Shown here: positions 55,401-63,300 of the stretch, piece by piece
Layout of the letters: every line of letters begins with the position of its first letter
Numbering within the stretch: position 1 is the first letter of the stretch
Assembly: GCA_039000515.1 (NCBI GenBank)
Contig: JBCFYV010000012.1
Location: 87,140,284-87,204,283 of the forward strand
From: Timema cristinae
Taxonomy: Eukaryota > Arthropoda > Insecta > Phasmatodea > Timematidae
Length of the DNA stretch: 64,000 nt
Reading direction: 5' to 3'
The notes under the pieces: generated by a model
Told to the model about the DNA's origin: nothing
Databases searched by the model: none
Seen by the model: the letters and a program-made list of their open reading frames with translations, nothing else
Made by a program: the position numbers and the translations under genes

Positions 55401-58400
55401 GCGCAATAAATTTGAAAGAAACATGAGATTATCAATTGAATTTTTCACTATTTGCATCTATTTAAGGATGATCTTTTACAGATGAGCTCATTTTAATATC
55501 TAGTTTGCTTGACTTCAATCAATTAAACTATGTTTGTAATCTGCATCTGCATGCAATTACTGGTAAACAATACAAGGCATCCCCAAGTAGGAGGATGTAT
55601 ATATAGCCAAAGGGGATGATGTATCGCAAGAAGGATGATGGATGATACATTGCCAAGAAGGATGATACATTGCTGAGAAGGACGATACATTGCCGAGATG
55701 CTTTAATAAGAGCTTATGTTGCAGTTTTAGCCAAATTTATTAAAACATATAAATTTAGATGTAATCATAGAATTCAATGTAGAACACAGTTGAAATTTGT
55801 AATTTAATATAAATTCCCAAGATCAACTTAATGTGTTCTTAACTCTTTCATATTATGATAAATATATAGTATATTTCCTAATTTCAATCAATTTTTTGCT
55901 CAATCTAAGGTCCATATCTTTCTCTAGTTGATCTTTGGAATGTATATTAAATTCCAAATTTCAACTCTGTTATACAATGAATTCTATGATTACATTTAAA
56001 ATTGTTTCCTTACTACATTTCAATATGTTTTTCAAGCATATAAATTTAGGACACAAAATAGCAATTACAGTGTTCTAACACCTAGTTGACCATATTACGA
56101 GGGCCATCCAGAAAGTAAGGTTACGACATTTATTTAGAATCGAAAAATGCTTGTATTTAATTGAAACTCACAGGATACTTCACAAATATATTAAATTATC
56201 TTTCAACATAATCGCCGTCGAGAATGAGACATTTCTGTAGTCGGGGCACCAGCTTTTGTATGCCAGTGTCATAGACCTCCGCCGCCAACTCTTTTAGCCA
56301 CTTCTTCACAGCTTCCTCGACCTCCTGATTGTTGGAAAAACGTTTCCCACCCAAAAACTCCTTTAGTTTAGTGAAAAGGTGATAGTCCGAAGGCGCCAAG
56401 TCGGGTGAATAGGGTGGGTGGGTGACAATATCCCATCCAAATGATGTCAGCAGCTCCTGTGAAACTCGCGCGGTGTGGGGCCTGGCGTTGTCATGCAGGA
56501 GACTGACTCCCCGGGTCAGCATTCCCCTTCTGCAGTTCTGAATGGCTCTTCTGAGTTTTTTTAGGGTATTGCAGTAAGCCTCTGCATTAATGGTAGTCCC
56601 TTTGGGCATAAAATCCACCAAAAGGACGCCCTTACGGTCCCAAAAAACAGATGCCATGACTTTTACGGCTGAATGGGTTGTCTTGAACTTTTTGGTGGCT
56701 GGGGAAGATGAATGACGCCACTGAAGTGATTGTCTTTTGGTCTCTGGGGTGTAGTGACACACCCACGTCTCATCCCCTGTCACGATAGAGTCCAGAAAAG
56801 CTTCTCCCTCCTGTACAAAACGATCCAAAAATTCACGCGCGGTGGTGACGCGATTTTGACGGTGCTCCGGTGTGAGCATTCTGGGCACCCATCTCGCACA
56901 CAACTTCTTGTAACCAAGTTTTTCCGACACAATATCACCAAGGAGACTTCTAGAAATGTCAGGGAATTTTTCGTGAAGGTCATCAAGCGTCACACGGCGG
57001 TCATTTCGCACTTGTTCTTCAATTTTTCGCACAAGTTCGTCTGAAATCACTGATGGTCTCCCACTCCTTGCCTCGTCGTGAGTATCAGTACGGCCTTCTC
57101 TGAACAACCTAACCCACTTCGTGACATGTTGTCGACTCATCACATCACTACCATAAACTTCCACGAGCTTCCGATGGATATTGGCGGCGGTATTGTTCTG
57201 CAAAGTCAAAAAACGGATGACCGCGCGGATCTCGCACGGACGGGAGGTGGCGGGAGCGCGCGACGACCTCTCCATAGGAAGAATTTACTGTGACTGAAAA
57301 AAATGGCCGACAAACACGCGGGACCAAACAAACTGACCGTTAAGATCCCCCCTACAAGTCAGGTGTGCCAAATTTGAAACAAAAAATTTCCCCAGGCCTT
57401 AGGACCCCTTGTAACCTTACTTTCTGGATGACCCTCGTATTTTATAGCTGATCATTACCGACTTCATGTTCTTACTTGCTGGTGAATGATACAGCATGAT
57501 CAACAATTTGTGTTAGATTCTTGGGTATATGTTTATACTCTTCCCAAGGTGGGCCTCTTTCCTTCTTACATTTGATTAATTAATTTTGTAGAAGAAAAAT
57601 TTAAATACCCATGGTTTTCACATACTGGTAATAAAAAATGTCTGAGATCTCATCAGCCTCAGTGACTAGGTAGATCATATTTTACCCTCAATTTTGCCAT
57701 TCCTAATGAGCTCATTATAGCCATCAAGCCTAGTTATTATTTAACTAATAATAATTCCAATCAAACAATTAACCCAAGATGATATCAGTTTTCAACTCAC
57801 AAGCTGGCACCGGTGGGCAATAGTCATCCTGGCAGTTCACCTCCACTATTTGACACTCTGATCCCTCCTCACAATTGGCCACCTCACAAGGGTTGCGACA
57901 CTCACACTGAGGGCAACGGCTCTGGGGGTCTAGCACGAAACCGTAGTCACAGCCGAGACGACAAGAGACATCAAGGCAGTCCAGTTGTTGGCGCAGAGCG
58001 ATGCAGTTCAAAGAGATGGCACCTGCACTCCTATGAACATAAATTCTCTATTTTAACAGATTTTCAGGTTTTACTCTAGCTCAGGGCACTACGTTACCCT
58101 TACTTGCTGCTTAGACTTTATAACATAGATTGTTTTTATTAGTACATCATTAGTATGTCATTAATGTTTTGTTCTAAGGCAAGCGTGTCAAACTCATTTG
58201 ATCATAAGGGGCACATTGAAAATTGAAAATACAGAGAAGGTCGCATTAAAAACAAATTATATTGTCATCATTTTAAGTAAAAGTCGACTTTGGTGGTCTT
58301 GGGGTAAAATGCTTGCCTCAGGACCTGATGTTCGTGGGTTAAAACCCAGCCAGGTCGACAGATTTTTCTTGAGTGATAAAAATCCATAGCACAACTTCCT

Positions 58401-61061
58401 TAGGAGGCAAAATAAAGTAATCGGTCTCATGTTGATTTTGGCATGTAAATGAACCAGGGAAGGTATGTGAAGATACCTTTCCTGCCAAAATTGGTAGGCC
58501 TTTTCATTCTTGTTCATAGAAATTCTTGTGTGCTGACATAATCAGTTGGATCAGAAAGTGCGGGTTAATAACTTGAATAAATGAAAATAATTAGCTTAAG
58601 TAAAAATAATTAGAAATGTGTATAATTTTTTTTTAAAGAAAATAGTATTTAACAAAAGACCAAACATATTTTTTTACCAAAAATTTGAAACCTTTCAAAC
58701 ATTGCACATTTTTGGTGTGCAAATTTAACTATTTTTAGGGATTGATCCTGGTTGGTACACCAACCTCACATGTCAGAATTTACCAAATATCACATTCATA
58801 AATGTTGTATTTCCTAAAAGTTTGTATAAAAATAATAGGTTTGCATTGCATGATGGCTTATCATAAGGTCCGCGAGCCACACATTTTCATGAATAGAGAC
58901 ACATGTCTGTTCTAAAGGAATACTGGAATATGGTATCTCAATAATCAAAATTTAAGAAAATATTGAATTCAATTTTTTTTCTTTCAAATTTTGAGTTGAA
59001 ACGTGTCTTAAAGCCAGTTTTATATTCAGATTGAGTAGCTACGCTTCAAGTGTGGCGCTATAATAAATACAGAATTACACTTACCTAGACCAGAATGGAA
59101 TGGGATAGTTTCATATGCGAAACTGGCCCATTCCATTCGTTTAGGTAGGTGTCGTCCTGTATCTGGCATAGCGAGCGCCACACTAGAGGTGTACTAGTCT
59201 GACTATAAAACTGGCCCTTAGAGTCCGTATGTATTTTTTATTATTAGTGGTTCAGTCCCAACATACATATATGAAAAAATTAACAACCAGACCAAAGACC
59301 ATTAAATTAACAACTAACTGAGTGAATGAATGTATTATAACAACAACAAAATTGCATTTAGTTCCTATTTCTATTTTCTATAGCAACCTTAGAATTATTG
59401 TAGTGAAATAAAATGATTTTGTTTACCATGTTTTGTAACATTAGGATTAAGATTAGAGAATTGTAGGTAAAGTGATGTTTTGGATTCGTATAATAACAGA
59501 TCTGGCTTATCTTTAGTGGTAAGGAAAGTATGCACCCACCTAGTGTCAGGTATCTCCGTACCATAGCCATCCACACACCAACATTCCTTTCTTCCGTCAA
59601 CCTCCACACACTGAGTATACTCGTACGAGCCATTCTTGTGGCAGGAGGGAGTAGGTATAGCCAGACGCATGCCGTCACGAGTTCCTTCCATCTTGGTAGG
59701 AAAGTCTCGTAGATACTCACACACTATGGGCAATCGATAGATTTTTAAAAATTTAACACAAATTATATAAACACAACAATACATACTTAAATGTGCCTGG
59801 TTTGTGTGCACATCAACTCACTAGACGGAGGTCTTTCTTCTGAGACAGGGCCGGCACACACTCCACCACACTCCTCGGTGAGGCAGCACTTCATGTCCCC
59901 AGGACAGTCCTCATCTGTTTCACACTCTATCGCATCACCGCAGCTTTCTATGACCTCCACGGGACACTCCCCAGACTTTGACACAGCTGCATCTAGTACA
60001 GGGAGTCACAGTTCATTTTACATAGAATTTATTATAGTTTAGTTCTATAGAGTTTATTAGCAGTACCTAAAGAATGTCAGCAACTGTAAGGAATTAATGT
60101 AAAAGAACAGGTTAAAAAGGTGAATTTTAAGGAATTGCATCAATACAGGATTGATTTAAAACCATTCAATGGGGTACTTAAATGAGCAGCAGAGGTGTGC
60201 AAATTTTCAAAAACTAAAAACTTCAACTTTACTTCACTACTGAGTGGAAAAACATTTTACATATATTCGCCCACCATGACAACATTTTGTGTTTCGCTGC
60301 TACTGATAGTAATTGAAAAGTTTGTTTAACCCTGACATGTTATTCGAATAAAGAGCACTAAGCAGTGGGCTTCAACAAACATTCGAGTCTATGAGGTTTA
60401 TTCACCTTGTCTTTCATTGATACCATTGTCTTCATCATCAGCGCAGCAGAAGCCCTGAGAGCAGGTGTGACCAGCAGCACAGGTAGTTTGAGACTCGGTA
60501 CAAGTCACAAGCTCTCCTGTCAAAGGGTCTTTCAATGGACCGGACTTACATGGGTTGGCTACGACCTATCGGAACAAATAAATTATCAAACTATCCCATG
60601 CTATACTATGCTAATTAAGTAGAGATGAGGAAATGTACTCATAATTTTTAGGAAGAAGAGGTAAAAAACATATTTTTTAAACTACCATTAATTACACCCT
60701 ATCACCCCATCATTGGCAGTCCAGTCTGTAGCGAGAAAGACAATTATCCCATTCACATACAAAGTGGATAAATGGGTTGTTATAATCAAATATTTCCAAG
60801 CATGGTGTTCTAAAGTTCCTCTAAATGGTGAAGAATTTAGAGAAAAAAAGTCATTCCACTCACACACGGGCAGCGTCGGGCAGAGAAAGTCGGTACAGGT
60901 GTCATCTCTAAGGGCTACACACTGCTCTTCCGGGCCACAATGGAACCCCTGGCAGGGGTCATCACATTCACAGGTGGGACACCCTTGCGAGTCCACTTTG
61001 AACCCGTACTCACACATTTGCGCACACAGATTGGTGTCGCACACAGATGCACTGCGGCCCA
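41293..61061 (-). CDS. Membrane-anchored mosaic of antistasin, lustrin, WAP, TY1 and Kunitz modules with EpCAM-like stem
   Basis: Fourteen minus-strand exons: 60864-61061, 60406-60558, 59822-59992, 59540-59723, 57801-58030, 53995-54150, 53365-53577, 52465-52815, 50540-50707, 49757-50011, 47306-47435, 46555-46766, 44567-44793, 41293-41787. Their phases agree at every junction and give about 1,046 residues without a stop. Modules: three antistasin, two lustrin-type, two WAP, four thyroglobulin type-1 and one Kunitz, then an EpCAM-like domain, one transmembrane helix and a tail of about 75 residues. Such modules bind and inhibit proteases or mediate adhesion, so the likely role is a cell-surface protease regulator or adhesion protein. 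The start and signal peptide are not in the window: no convincing exon was found between 61062 and 64000. Most module borders are phase-1 introns, the class expected for exon shuffling. The exact identity and any named orthologue are unknown to me. Confidence 0.9.
41788..44566 (-). other. Mosaic gene intron with LINE fragment
   Basis: Contains the LINE remnant at 43505-44440, in the same orientation as the gene, and otherwise AT-rich DNA. Confidence 0.7.
43505..44440 (-). pseudogene. LINE 3' part, RT and C-terminal region, 5'-truncated
   Basis: Minus-strand broken frames read [19 protein letters not shown], then VLLNVDDA (from YADDA), then [17 protein letters not shown], then [45 protein letters not shown] and [11 protein letters not shown]. 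These are the ordered landmarks of non-LTR reverse transcriptases with the YGCE.W and MR.LR....DR+RNE C-terminal region. Frameshifts and stops are frequent. The 5' end is cut near 44440. Confidence 0.8.
44567..44793 (-). CDS. Mosaic gene exon: EpCAM-like juxtamembrane domain
   Basis: Encodes [20 protein letters not shown], then [36 protein letters not shown] and [11 protein letters not shown]. In order and spacing this resembles the C-terminal extracellular domain of EpCAM/TROP2, which follows a thyroglobulin type-1 domain and has an IEL strand, a LRTALQKEI-type helix, a ...ITIDLVQN strand and a VDIADVAYYFEK helix. Here too it follows a TY1 domain and precedes the membrane helix. A SEA-type fold is an alternative. 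Acceptor CACTTTTAG, donor GTGAGT; phase 1 in, phase 0 out. Confidence 0.8.
45376..45589. mobile_element. Foldback (MITE-like) element, about 214 bases
   Basis: Left end AAACATTGAAAGGAGAATAG then AAGGGCAAA; the complement of the right end reads AAACATTAAAAGAAAATAG then AAGGGCAAA. The interior is also partly self-complementary (ACATAATTATGTAATT / GTCATAATTATGTG). No coding capacity. A clear target-site duplication was not identified. Confidence 0.7.
45983..46165 (-). repeat. Hammerhead-bearing repeat, copy 2 (left arm of inverted repeat)
   Basis: Starts CAACACAATATGGTTTTTAC and continues with the shared ATGAAAAGAAGAACACATTT and TGCCATTGGACAAAG. On the minus strand (46095-46143) it reads TGATGA, GTTCT-TAT-AGAA, TGAAA, CCTATG, TC, AGGG. 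Stem II is intact except for its closing pair, and the first C of the CTGATGA core is A. Confidence 0.65.
46378..46543 (+). repeat. Hammerhead-bearing repeat, copy 3 (right arm of inverted repeat)
   Basis: Inverse of the copy at 45983-46165, about 80% similar over 165 bases by eye. On the plus strand it reads CCCTC, CTGATGAG (46391-46398), a decayed stem II, TGAAA (46410-46414), CCTAGG, TC, AAGG. Core and site are conserved but stem II is broken. The outer end of the arm is about 12 bases from the exon boundary at 46555. Confidence 0.65.
46555..46766 (-). CDS. Mosaic gene exon: second half of TY1-4
   Basis: Reads [40 protein letters not shown] and on to GMET. It completes the thyroglobulin type-1 repeat begun in exon 47306-47435, with the QC and CWCV signatures. 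Acceptor GTGTATCAG; donor GTAAAA at 46549-46554. An alternative in-phase donor (GTACAA) 21 bases upstream would shorten the linker. Confidence 0.88.
47306..47435 (-). CDS. Mosaic gene exon: first half of TY1-4
   Basis: Reads [42 protein letters not shown]. Acceptor GCTTGTAG, donor GTATGA; the split Arg codon (AG|A) joins to the next exon as GRFAPTQC, restoring a normal TY1 repeat. The intron inside the TY1 module is phase 2, unlike the phase-1 introns at most module borders. Confidence 0.88.
47436..49756 (-). other. Mosaic gene intron; CA microsatellite
   Basis: About 2.3 kb without recognisable coding sequence. A CA repeat is at 49441-49490. GC-poor low-complexity stretches fill 48700-48980. 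Confidence 0.6.
49441..49490. repeat. CA dinucleotide microsatellite
   Basis: Imperfect CACACGCACGCACG start followed by a pure (CA)n run. Confidence 0.95.
49757..50011 (-). CDS. Mosaic gene exon: TY1-3
   Basis: A complete thyroglobulin type-1 repeat in one exon: [37 protein letters not shown], then [15 protein letters not shown] and PVC, with CWCS in place of the usual CWCV. A basic linker ([14 protein letters not shown]) follows. Acceptor GTGTTTCAG, donor GTAAGA, both phase 1. Confidence 0.9.
50540..50707 (-). CDS. Mosaic gene exon: Kunitz/BPTI domain
   Basis: Single-exon Kunitz domain with six cysteines: [60 protein letters not shown] and the last C..VC are all present. The P1 residue after GPC is Asn instead of Lys/Arg, and the binding loop has one residue more than BPTI, so classical trypsin inhibition is doubtful. 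Symmetric phase-1 introns. Confidence 0.93.
50708..52464 (-). other. Mosaic gene intron with LINE fragment
   Basis: Contains the LINE/SINE remnant at 51200-51660; the rest is AT-rich with no exon seen. Confidence 0.6.
51200..51660 (-). pseudogene. LINE 3' remnant containing a SINE tail
   Basis: Same LINE family as 43505-44440: minus frames read [33 protein letters not shown], aligning with [31 protein letters not shown] there. It is interrupted at 51547-51610 by a T-run and the SINE 3' domain (GTGTCTTACTAACC, TTTGGGTTGCACGC), so a SINE inserted after the LINE. Confidence 0.7.
52465..52815 (-). CDS. Mosaic gene exon: antistasin-3 plus lustrin-type domain
   Basis: Starts [33 protein letters not shown] (antistasin pattern with GC..C.C), a cysteine-rich linker ([20 protein letters not shown] then PPIPMC), then [34 protein letters not shown] and YAVCCPKP, the lustrin-type spacing NPC..G.PL...C.....CP....C......CC. 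Acceptor TGTCAATAG, donor GTGAGA, phase 1 at both ends. The lustrin-Kunitz adjacency with the next exon is a common arrangement in secreted Kunitz proteins. Confidence 0.9.
53365..53577 (-). CDS. Mosaic gene exon: TY1-2
   Basis: Complete thyroglobulin type-1 repeat: [56 protein letters not shown]. Phase-1 borders (acceptor TTACTCAG, donor GTGAGG). Confidence 0.92.
53995..54150 (-). CDS. Mosaic gene exon: WAP-2
   Basis: Too short to stand out as a frame, but bounded by TCCCTTGCAG and GTGCGG. It reads [50 protein letters not shown]: eight cysteines in WAP four-disulfide spacing (C..., C...C....C....KCC..GC...C). Joins in phase with both neighbours (PVPAC|L and MT|ACQHQ). Confidence 0.9.
54180..55350 (-). 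pseudogene. Penelope-like retroelement remnant
   Basis: Minus strand. A broken frame reads [18 protein letters not shown], the GIY-YIG-type segment found at the C terminus of Penelope-like elements (VYLIEC..C..QY.G). Downstream (around 54290-54315) stands a CCTGAAGAAG-containing motif typical of Penelope-like terminal sequences. The RT core is not readable. It lies between the WAP-2 exon and the next upstream exon. Confidence 0.5.
55580..55700. repeat. Short tandem repeat, about 22-base unit
   Basis: Repeated AAGAAGGATGATACATTGC with variants (GAGAAGGACGATACATTGCC), four to five copies. Confidence 0.7.
56098..57437 (-). mobile_element. Mariner transposon, full-length, 1,340 bases
   Basis: Ends CGAGGGCCATCCAGAAAGTA then AGGTTAC on the left, matched by the complement of the right end with one change (CGAGGGTCATCC), a 27-base terminal inverted repeat. 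TA flanks both sides (56096-56097 and 57438-57439), the mariner target duplication. It contains one intact transposase frame (56196-57275). The element lies in the intron between exons 53995-54150 and 57801-58030 of the mosaic gene, in the same orientation. Confidence 0.95.
56196..57275 (-). CDS. Mariner transposase, intact (DD34D)
   Basis: A 359-residue cut-and-paste transposase without stop or frameshift. An N-terminal helix-turn-helix ([19 protein letters not shown], residues about 16-34) and a second one ([13 protein letters not shown]) lead to the linker motif WVPRML (129-134; WVPHEL in reference mariners). The catalytic triad is Asp168 (TGDETWV), Asp262 (HDNARPH) and Asp297 ([13 protein letters not shown]), with 34 residues between the last two, which defines mariner as against Tc1 (DD34E). 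It is slightly longer than the usual 345-residue proteins. The start is the first Met after the left-reading terminal repeat; a GAC GAC CTC stretch upstream has no earlier Met. Confidence 0.96.
   Translation of the reverse strand: MERSSRAPATSRPCEIRAVIRFLTLQNNTAANIHRKLVEVYGSDVMSRQHVTKWVRLFREGRTDTHDEARSGRPSVISDELVRKIEEQVRNDRRVTLDDLHEKFPDISRSLLGDIVSEKLGYKKLCARWVPRMLTPEHRQNRVTTAREFLDRFVQEGEAFLDSIVTGDETWVCHYTPETKRQSLQWRHSSSPATKKFKTTHSAVKVMASVFWDRKGVLLVDFMPKGTTINAEAYCNTLKKLRRAIQNCRRGMLTRGVSLLHDNARPHTARVSQELLTSFGWDIVTHPPYSPDLAPSDYHLFTKLKEFLGGKRFSNNQEVEEAVKKWLKELAAEVYDTGIQKLVPRLQKCLILDGDYVER
57801..58030 (-). CDS. Mosaic gene exon: end of TY1-1, antistasin-2
   Basis: Opens with [10 protein letters not shown], which completes the TY1 begun in exon 59540-59723, then [39 protein letters not shown] (antistasin), then [25 protein letters not shown]. 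The acceptor used is TTCATAG (phase 2), needed to continue the Arg codon AG|G; a nearby CAG acceptor would break the frame. Donor GTGAGT. Confidence 0.9.
58284..58380 (+). repeat. SINE-like tRNA head (third type)
   Basis: GTCGACTTTGGTGGTCTTGG, B box GTGGGTTAAAACCC, then AGCCAGGTCGAC, with an A-box-like and a B-box-like part. It lies inside a mosaic-gene intron, opposite the gene. Downstream sequence to about 58500 (AAGGTATGTGAAGATACC) may be its body. Confidence 0.6.
59011..59217. mobile_element. PIF/Harbinger-type MITE, 207 bases, TTA-flanked foldback
   Basis: Left end AAGCCAGTTTTATATTCAGA; complement of the right end GGGCCAGTTTTATAGTCAGA. Most of the element is self-complementary, including AATGGAATGGG...TTTC.ATATGCG in the middle. 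TTA lies at 59008-59010 and again at 59218-59220, the PIF/Harbinger target-site duplication. It is in a mosaic-gene intron. Confidence 0.85.
59540..59723 (-). CDS. Mosaic gene exon: TY1-1
   Basis: Reads [54 protein letters not shown]; the last cysteine of the repeat is in the next exon (57801-58030). Acceptor GCCCATAG, donor GTGGGT, phase 1 in and phase 2 out. Confidence 0.92.
59822..59992 (-). CDS. Mosaic gene exon: WAP-1
   Basis: Reads [57 protein letters not shown]: eight cysteines in WAP spacing with the DEDCPG.MKCC signature. Acceptor GTACTAG (phase 1); a CAG six bases on is an in-phase alternative. Donor GTGAGT. Confidence 0.92.
60406..60558 (-). CDS. Mosaic gene exon: lustrin-type-1
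   Basis: Not a long frame, found by splice signals and cysteine spacing: [50 protein letters not shown]. Acceptor GTCGTAG (60559-60561) gives phase 1 and fits the other modules; a stronger-looking GATAG nine bases upstream would give phase 0 and match only an alternative donor of the preceding exon. Donor GTGAAT. Confidence 0.75.
60864..61061 (-). CDS. Mosaic gene exon: antistasin-1 (first exon in window)
   Basis: Reads [64 protein letters not shown]. Acceptor GTTCATAG in phase 1, donor GTGAGT. An incoming phase-1 intron and no signal peptide show that at least one further 5' exon exists to the right. The junction to the lustrin exon gives Ser where the two sibling modules have Cys (MC, AC). 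Confidence 0.88.
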
Positions 61062-61790
61062 CTATGAACACACACATATGCATTATATTTAGTAAAAATT
61101 TTAGAAAACATTATAATTGAATCTTTTGTAAGGAGTAAATAAATTAAATATATGTTAAGACTTAGATATTGTCATTTACAAATTGCAAAGATATGTGTTC
61201 AAATTATTTAATTTATAAAAGTGAATATTGAAAATAGATTTAATCATAATTAAAACCTATACAAGTTGTTTATACACTAGGCATATCTGTTTTTTCTTTT
61301 ATAAAACAGTTATATATTTAAAATATTTACCTTGACTCAATTTTGTCCATTGAACGAGTCAAATTGGTCAAACTAACATTTACAGCCTATTAAACAATCA
61401 ATAGTCAGACTAGTTTAAATGAGAATGAGAAATAAAACTCACTAAAATAAAACAAGTTAAAAGTTAAAAAATATCGTAAATATATCTATATTTGATTAAA
61501 GTTAGTGTTACACAAGTTAACAAGTTCTACTGTAAACATCATGTATGGATAGTCAGTTTGTATTCTAGAACAATTTTAAGATAGGCAACTGAAAGGGTTG
61601 TATAGTACAAGTATTTTCATAGCTGTAGTAGGCTTCTGGTAGAAGGACAATATCTGGCAGTTATAAAAGTTACCAAAACTATTTTAATATATTCATATGA
61701 CAAGTCATATGATAGGGAATTTTAACTTTTAATAGATAATATCCATATCAGAAGTGTTTGGTAACTTAAATATGTCCGGCGCTAGCTAAG
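61062..61790. other. Mosaic gene intron or 5' flank, no exon seen
   Basis: AT-rich. No signal-peptide exon was found here; a donor-like GTAAAT at about 61329 has no in-phase open exon before it. Confidence 0.4.
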
Positions 61791-61794
61791 ATAA

Positions 61795-61875
61795 TATTCC
61801 ACAGCCCTTATCGTGTTGTCCAGTGGCAGCGGTGTAAAGTGTTAACTGTGCTCCTCTTTTCATTGTAAAAGCCAT
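61795..61875 (-). repeat. Partial copy of the hammerhead-bearing repeat
   Basis: The complement reads TTTTACAATGAAAAGAGGAG, CACTTTACACCGCTGCCACT, GGACAA, clearly the same repeat as at 39470 and 45983, but truncated before the ribozyme part. It directly precedes the Penelope-like element at 61880-63300. Confidence 0.7.
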
Positions 61876-61879
61876 TGGT

Positions 61880-63300
61880 GGGAATTTTGTTTCTAAGGGG
61901 ACAAAGCATTTTATCAAACATTTAAAATACTTTTTTTTAAATCCCCACCAATGTGTTCTTGGTCACTGTAGATGTAAATTCACTTTACACCAACCTACCT
62001 CACACTCAAGGACTTTCTTCAATGGAACATTTTCTTAACAAATAACCACCCAATTCTAAGGCATCCACCGCCTTTCTAGTGAAATTTGCTCGCCTCATAC
62101 CTAAAAAGAACAATTTCCGTTTTTTGGACAGACACTACATATAAATCTGAGGGACGGCAATGGGTATACGTCTGGCCCCCTCCTACGCTAACCTCTCGTT
62201 GGGCAAACTAGAGACTAACTTTTTGCAATCTGAACCCTTGCAACTGCTCTGCTGGATGAGATTTATTGACAACATCTTTATGATTTGGACAGATTTCAAA
62301 ACCAATTTACTACAGTTCCTGAACAGGCTAAATAACCATAGCACCCTCAGATTTACCTGGAACCTTTCACGACATGCTATATTCTTGGATCTTTCAATTA
62401 ATCTTCATGAAGGAAACATAAATACCACAGTTCACATCAAAGCCACCAACCATCAACCGTACCTCCATTCCGAAGTAACCATCCTCTTACTGTAAAAGTT
62501 CTCCACCTTATAACCTAGCTACCAGAACAAAATGTACATTTTTGAGGAAGGAGAAGACCTTAACAAACTATGTCTACAACTTTTTAAGTCTTTCATAGCC
62601 TAAGGATACCCTAATCACATAGTCAACAGGCAAATAAACAGAAACTTTATACAATCAACAAACAACCTTCCAATGACATGCCATGCACCACTCACTATTA
62701 TGAAGGACTGGACAAATCAGATTTATCCTGAACACAGGCTACAATATCCTAACCTCATCATCTCTCACATAAAATATTCTTATCATTGTTCCAAGAATAA
62801 CATTCAAACGCCCCCCAATCTCAGCAACCATCTGGTTGACCCTTAATTGCCCAACACACCACAAACAACCACAAACAACCACAGGCCAAAAGTTCCTACC
62901 CTTACAATAAAACCAAGATGCAGTACCTGTGAAATTCACCAACCTTCCACTTCGATTCAACAGCAGACTCACACAAATGGAATATCCCAGAGAAAGGTCA
63001 CTATGGCTGCTCCACAGTAAATATTAGATAACAGATACAATGCAACTACTGCATTGCTGAAAACATCATTATCAGCACAGGAACAATTAGACAACAAATG
63101 AATGGTCACTGTTTTGATACTAACCACAACAACCCTGACAAACCAGTAGCACTTCATGCCCAAATGCATAATGCATATTATTACTTAACCGAAGTAATAC
63201 GAGCCTTTTTCAATAGTTGCAATGCTTCCCAGATTCATAGGTGGAAACATGCTCACCCATATATATAGCCAAACCCAGGCAACCCCATGGTTTCAACTTT
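61880..63300 (+). pseudogene. Penelope-like retroelement, decayed
   Basis: Plus strand. The best frame (62160-62495) reads MGIRLAPSYANLSLGKLE, CWMRFIDNIFMIWTDFK, LRFTWNLSRHAIFLDLSIN, matching Penelope-like RT (GTAMG...APSYANL..G.LE, RYIDDIF.IW, FLD). IDDIF is IDNIF here, so one catalytic Asp is changed. The preceding frame has FLDRHYI..EGTAMG with a stop. Further on, FKRPPNLSNHLVDP and QCNYCIAENIII, RQQMNGHCFD, DKPVALH are the linker and GIY-YIG endonuclease parts. Several stops: inactive. Confidence 0.8.

Noticed and set aside
56730..57044. Plus-strand frame of 104 codons over the mariner
   Set aside because: Antisense shadow of the transposase.
57648..57690. CTGATGAG on the minus strand, a hammerhead core look-alike
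   Set aside because: No GAAA box or stem II follows at a suitable distance.
61329..61400. Possible 5' exon of the mosaic gene before a GTAAAT donor
   Set aside because: The phase needed by the next exon meets a stop a few codons upstream, and no signal peptide is encoded.
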